Shown in pieces: positions 12,420-15,581 of a stretch of 15,581 nt of DNA (position 1 is the first letter of the stretch; the number at the start of each line of letters is the position of its first letter). Position numbers and translations under genes: made by a program. The notes beneath the pieces were generated by a model, which saw only the letters and a program-made list of their open reading frames with translations, was not told the DNA's origin and did no database searches. The stretch comes from Chloroflexota bacterium (GTDB lineage: Bacteria; Chloroflexota; Limnocylindria; Limnocylindrales; CSP1-4), in NCBI GenBank assembly GCA_021785115.1, contig JAJYGO010000243.1, positions 1-15,581 on the forward strand, given 5' to 3'.

Positions 12420-14200
12420 GCGAATCCGCGACCGCGGACCTCCGGCGGTACGTCCTCGCCAGGCAGGCGGTGACGGAGCTCGTGCGATCGGTGGCGGCAC
12501 TCTCCTCGGATCCCGACTCGTCGCTGGCCGTCGAATGCCGGGCGCTCCTCGCGCGCCTGGCGGAGAGCCGCTTCAACCTGGCCGTGGTGGGCCAGTTCAA
12601 GCGAGGCAAGAGCACGCTGCTGAACGCGATCGTCGGCCGCGCGGTGCTGCCCGCCGGCGCGATCCCGTTGACCTCGGCGATCACGAGCCTGACGTACGGC
12701 CCGCGCGACCGCGTGCTGCTCAGGTGGCGCGGCCGGACGTACCGCCAGGAGATCCCGCTCGGTCAGCTTGCCGACTTCGTCACGGAGCGGGGCAATCCCG
12801 GGAACGAGCGAGGCCTGGAAGAGGCCATCGTGGAGGTGCCCTCCCCCGCGCTGAGACGGGGAGTGTGGTTCATCGACACCCCCGGCGTGGGATCGTCCGA
12901 CGAAGCCAACTCGACGACCACCCTCCGCTTCCTGCCGGAGGCCTCGGCCGTGATCTTCGTCACCAGCGCGGATGCGCCGCTCGGCGAGGTCGAGGAGCGG
13001 TTTCTGCGCGACGTGCAGGCGCACGTGCGGAAGCTGCTCGTGGTGGTGAACAAGGTCGATCTCCTGGACGCGGACGAACGGGACGAACTGCTGGCCTTCG
13101 TGCGCTCGCGCCTGGCCCCGCTGCTCGGCGGCCCCGCCGTGCCCGTCCACGCGGTGTCCGCCGCAGAGGCGCTGGCCGCGCGGATGGACGGCGACGACCA
13201 TCGCTTGGACGGGAGCGGGCTGCCGGCGTTCGAGTCGGCGCTCACCCGGTTCCTCGCAGACGAGCAGGGGCGCATCTTCCTCGCGGCGATCCTCGATCGG
13301 CTGCTGGCGGCGATGGATCGAGGGTCCGTCGAGGGCGGACGGGATGACCGCGACGGCACCCGTTGGGCGGACGTTCGCGGGCAGGTGGCGGCCGCACGCG
13401 ACGAGCTCGCCGATTCCCGGTCGTTCGCGGCCGCCCCGTGGATCTCGATCGTGCCCGCCACGGTCCGGCCGGCAGACGGACATGGCGAGCCCGCACCGGC
13501 CGCCGGCCCGCGACGGCCCGTCCCGTCTGCGCAGGCATCCTGTCCCGTCTGCGCCGCGCAGGGGGAAGCCCTGTTCAGTTTCCTCGCCCACTGGCAGTAC
13601 GCGCTGTCGAGGGACGCCGCGACGCGGGCGACGTTCGCGGCCGGCGACGGCCTGTGCCCGGCGCACACGTGGCAGTTCCAGCAGATCGCGTCACCGCTGA
13701 CGTTGGCCCTCGCGTATGCCCCGCTGGTCGACCGGATGGCCGCAGCGCTCGACCGGGAGCCTCCGCCGTCCGGGGACGGGCCCGGGCGGCAGCCACCCCG
13801 TGGTCCCGGGGGCATTCCCGCCCTCCAGACGGGCACGCCGTGCCCCGCGTGTGACGTCCTCCGGGCGACGGCGAGCGACCGCGCTCGCGCGCTCGCCGCG
13901 GACTGGGCGACCCCGGAAGGACGATCGCGGCTCCGGGCGGGACACGTCCTGTGCCTGCCCCACCTCGATCTCGTGCTGCGGGGTTGCCCCGGTCGGGTGC
14001 GCGACGCGCTGGTCGGCCACGAGGTGCAGCGTCTCGAGGAGCTGTCCGAGGAGATGCACGCGTACGCCCTGAAACGCGAGGCGGTGCGGCGCGGACTGAT
14101 CGACGAGCGCGAAGAGACGGCGCCTCGCCGCGCGATTGCCATGCTCGTCGGCGAGCGGGTGGTGAGCGCGCCGGGACTGGCCGTCCGGGACGAGCTCTGA
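12416..14200 (+). CDS. Dynamin-like GTPase fused to two CxxC...CxxH zinc-type modules
   Basis: A 594-residue protein. The GTPase domain covers residues 50-290: G1 GQFKRGKST (59-67), switch I around PLTSAITSLTYG (84-95), G3 DTPG (154-157) and G4 NKVD (212-215). This is the dynamin/GBP-like large GTPase class, which usually acts on membranes. Instead of the normal long helical stalk and membrane paddle there is a linker (300-375) and two cysteine/histidine modules. Module 1 has CPVC 376-379 and CPAH 414-417. Module 2 has CPAC 476-479 and CLPH 513-516. The CxxC to CxxH spacing is 34 and 33 residues, so this is probably a tandem duplication of a zinc-binding DUF6062-like unit. A charged helix follows (EVQRLEELSEEMHAYALKRE). 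The GTG start is fixed by a GTGA overlap with the helical protein. It is the last gene of the cluster. Confidence 0.85.
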   Translation: MSESATADLRRYVLARQAVTELVRSVAALSSDPDSSLAVECRALLARLAESRFNLAVVGQFKRGKSTLLNAIVGRAVLPAGAIPLTSAITSLTYGPRDRVLLRWRGRTYRQEIPLGQLADFVTERGNPGNERGLEEAIVEVPSPALRRGVWFIDTPGVGSSDEANSTTTLRFLPEASAVIFVTSADAPLGEVEERFLRDVQAHVRKLLVVVNKVDLLDADERDELLAFVRSRLAPLLGGPAVPVHAVSAAEALAARMDGDDHRLDGSGLPAFESALTRFLADEQGRIFLAAILDRLLAAMDRGSVEGGRDDRDGTRWADVRGQVAAARDELADSRSFAAAPWISIVPATVRPADGHGEPAPAAGPRRPVPSAQASCPVCAAQGEALFSFLAHWQYALSRDAATRATFAAGDGLCPAHTWQFQQIASPLTLALAYAPLVDRMAAALDREPPPSGDGPGRQPPRGPGGIPALQTGTPCPACDVLRATASDRARALAADWATPEGRSRLRAGHVLCLPHLDLVLRGCPGRVRDALVGHEVQRLEELSEEMHAYALKREAVRRGLIDEREETAPRRAIAMLVGERVVSAPGLAVRDEL

Positions 14201-14212
14201 CCGAGGCGGCAC

Positions 14213-14242
14213 CTGCGGGGACGCGTCGCGCGTCAGCCGTCC
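14213..14242. terminator. Weak bidirectional terminator candidate between convergent genes
   Basis: GCGGG(g)ACG can pair with CGTCCCGC across the junction of the GTPase and CYTH gene ends, with a nested ACGCG-tcg-CGCGT hairpin (14221-14233). It partly overlaps the CYTH stop and has no T-run. Only 32 bases separate the two convergent genes. Confidence 0.3.
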
Positions 14243-14754
14243 CGCGTCGGGTCGAACCCCCACTGTGCGAGGTTCACGTTGAGGTAGGAGGGATCGCTGG
14301 AGACCTCGCGGACCACGCGCAGTTGCTCCGGCAGGGCGGGCTCCGGCGCGTCCTCCCGGTCGAACTCGATCTCGAGCAGCACGAGGTTCGGCGGCTGCTC
14401 GAACACGTCCAGCTCGAGCACGTTGCCCCCGTATCTGAAGACGTGCCGCGTCTTGCGGACTGGGCGGCGGCCGGCGTCCGCCTCGGCCAGCAGTCGCGCG
14501 TACTCGGCCGGATCGATCGGGCGCTCGCGCTCCTCGCGCACGATGCCGGACAGCGCGGCCTTCTCCGTGTAGGCACACTCCGTCAGGCCGCCACCCTCGC
14601 TCCGGCGGATTCGTCGTACGGGCGCCGACGGCGTCGGCCGCAGGTACACCTGCTCGATCCGGATCGCGCGTGCACCGAGGGCCCGCAGGTCGCCCGCGGA
14701 CGGTGCCTCGGAGAGCAGCCACTTGCGCTCGATCTCGAACCCCGTTCCGGTCAT
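14233..14754 (-). CDS. CYTH-domain protein (triphosphatase / class IV adenylate cyclase-like)
   Basis: A 173-residue protein with a single CYTH domain, a tunnel-shaped fold that hydrolyses triphosphates such as inorganic tripolyphosphate or thiamine triphosphate, or makes cAMP in class IV cyclases. The family signature ExExK is present at the N-terminus, Glu7-x-Glu9-x-Lys11 in FEIERKWLL. It is followed by the basic/acidic strands VRRIRRSE, VREERERPI, KTRHVFRYGG, LELDVFE and LLEIEFDRED that line the tunnel. The length fits stand-alone bacterial CYTH proteins, and there is no CHAD domain. Tripolyphosphatase activity is more likely than cyclase activity, but this is inference. Its start overlaps the stop of the metallophosphoesterase by four bases (ATGA on the minus strand), so it is the second gene of a coupled pair. 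Confidence 0.88.
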   Translation of the reverse strand: MTGTGFEIERKWLLSEAPSAGDLRALGARAIRIEQVYLRPTPSAPVRRIRRSEGGGLTECAYTEKAALSGIVREERERPIDPAEYARLLAEADAGRRPVRKTRHVFRYGGNVLELDVFEQPPNLVLLEIEFDREDAPEPALPEQLRVVREVSSDPSYLNVNLAQWGFDPTRDG

Positions 14755-15491
14755 CGCGCGGCCTCCACGGGCGCTGCAGGAACAGGCGAGCGCCCGCGCG
14801 TCGCCCCCGTCCGGAGGATCCGCACCAGCTCGGCGGTGCCGGACCGCTCGAGCGGTAGCCGGCGGAGACGCTTGACCGTCGAATCGACGTCATACGCGCG
14901 CGCGGCGAAGAAGACGTCCCCGTCCTCCCAGATCGCGTACGAGGCGAGGGGAGCCCCCATGCGCGGCTGCCCCACGCTGCCCGGATTGAGGACGGTGGTT
15001 CGGCCGAAGCGGGCGAGCAGCGGCCGGTGCGTGTGGCCATAGAGGAGCCAGTCGGCGTCGACGCCATCCAGCTGGCGCTCCCACTCGGCCTCGGGGGTCT
15101 CGGGCGGCAGGTAGGTGTAGAGCGGGTCGAGCGGGGACGCGTGCAGGGCCACGAACCGCGCGCCGGCGAACGTGAACGCGACGCGCAGCGGCAGGTTCCC
15201 GAGGTACGCACGGTCCTCGACCGGCAGCGTCTCGCGGGTCCAGCGCGCGCTCGCCTCCGCGAGTCCGGCCCACGCCGGAGCCGCCCCGGTCGCCGCCCCG
15301 GTCGCAACCGCCTCGTCGTGGTTGCCCCGCGCCGCCCAGATCGCTCGCCTCCGCACCCAGTCGACGGCGGCTGCCGGGTCCGGGCCGTAGTCGACCGCGT
15401 CGCCGAGGAAGACGACGGCATCCGCCGCGTCCGCCGCGCGGTCGAGTGCGGCGAGGTTCGCGTGCAGGTCGCTCACGATCAGGAGTCTCAT
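14751..15491 (-). CDS. Calcineurin-like metallophosphoesterase (YfcE/MJ0936-type)
   Basis: A 246-residue cytoplasmic dimetal phosphoesterase. All the metal-binding blocks are present in order: Asp8-x-His10 in IVSDLHANLAAL, Gly30-Asp31 in FLGDAVDYGP, GNHD (56-59), His117 in LHASP, and GHTH (152-155), followed by the typical NPGSVGQPR (169-177). Family members hydrolyse phosphodiesters such as cyclic nucleotides in vitro, and natural substrates are mostly unknown. The C-terminal 30 residues are Arg/Ala/Pro-rich and probably unstructured. The ATG at 15491 is chosen over an open upstream extension because it begins exactly at the first strand (MRLLIVSDLH) and is preceded by GAGGGAGA. The stop overlaps the CYTH start, so the pair forms an operon of phosphoanhydride/phosphoester hydrolases. 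Confidence 0.93.
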   Translation of the reverse strand: MRLLIVSDLHANLAALDRAADAADAVVFLGDAVDYGPDPAAAVDWVRRRAIWAARGNHDEAVATGAATGAAPAWAGLAEASARWTRETLPVEDRAYLGNLPLRVAFTFAGARFVALHASPLDPLYTYLPPETPEAEWERQLDGVDADWLLYGHTHRPLLARFGRTTVLNPGSVGQPRMGAPLASYAIWEDGDVFFAARAYDVDSTVKRLRRLPLERSGTAELVRILRTGATRGRSPVPAAPVEAAR

Positions 15492-15513
15492 GGTTCTCCC
15501 TCGATTGTGGACC

Positions 15514-15527
15514 GGCCGGCGCCGGCC
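15514..15527. repeat. 14-bp GC palindrome upstream of the metallophosphoesterase
   Basis: ggccggcgccggcc is a perfect palindrome 22 bases upstream of the ATG at 15491, in the gap to the next upstream gene. It could be an operator or a short hairpin, but GC-only palindromes arise easily in this composition. Confidence 0.35.
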
Positions 15528-15538
15528 CGGAAGGCGGG

Positions 15539-15581
15539 TCAATCGACCGGGTACTGGTCCGTCGCGTCGGCCCCCGCGGCG
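15539..15581 (-). CDS. Probable C-terminal end of an upstream gene, cut by the window edge
   Basis: On the minus strand the last bases read ...GADATDQYPVD followed by TGA (15541-15539). The ending is compositionally plausible, 47 bases before the metallophosphoesterase start, and would make that gene part of a longer minus-strand operon. Only 13 full codons are visible, so the product cannot be named and the gene itself is uncertain. Confidence 0.35.
   Translation of the reverse strand, partial: AAGADATDQYPVD

Noticed and set aside
12302..15421. Long minus-strand open frames across the GTPase and the CYTH region (e.g. 12302-13666, 13691-15421)
   Set aside because: They overlap genes with complete motif sets in other frames and show no family resemblance.

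Overview
The window is about 15.6 kb of very GC-rich bacterial chromosome. It is densely packed, with GTG starts, ATGA/GTGA overlaps, little intergenic space and no mobile elements, CRISPR arrays, rRNA or tRNA that I could see. The gene content (orphan groES, adenosine-specific kinase, tandem MutS-like ATPases, CxxC/CxxH modules) suggests an uncultured high-GC lineage such as Chloroflexota. A deep actinobacterial-like lineage is also possible. The taxonomic guess is inference only.

Region 1 (1-2398, + strand) is a thiol/redox-flavoured cluster. It holds the 3' end of an ArsR-type repressor, a DUF302 protein, a CPWC glutaredoxin, a GTG-started GroES, a DsrE-like protein, a tiny ORF and a membrane protein with a CPLCNK motif. 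The first three genes overlap or abut by ATGA junctions. Region 2 (2399-3579, +) begins with a 307-base non-coding stretch carrying three 22-23 bp-spaced repeats. A DUF3467-like small protein and a COG1839 adenosine-specific kinase follow.

Region 3 (3699-7112, - strand) holds, in transcription order, a small protein with Cys/His zinc-like motifs, an MFS transporter and a secreted right-handed beta-helix protein. A strong 30-nt hairpin lies between the convergent adenosine kinase and beta-helix genes.

Region 4 (7368-14200, +) is the most interesting part. Six genes are fused by overlaps or a 1-base gap: two consecutive MutS-like ATPases, a J-domain protein, a divergent inorganic pyrophosphatase, a small helical protein, and a dynamin-like GTPase whose C-terminal part is two CxxC-X33/34-CxxH modules. 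The divergently transcribed neighbour at 6354-7112 carries a related module, which ties it to the cluster. I propose this as a candidate undescribed multi-gene system. Its function cannot be read from sequence alone.

Region 5 (14233-15581, -) holds a YfcE-type metallophosphoesterase overlapping a CYTH-domain triphosphatase/cyclase-like gene, and probably the last codons of a further upstream gene at the window edge. With the pyrophosphatase next door, this end of the window has a phosphoanhydride-hydrolysis theme.
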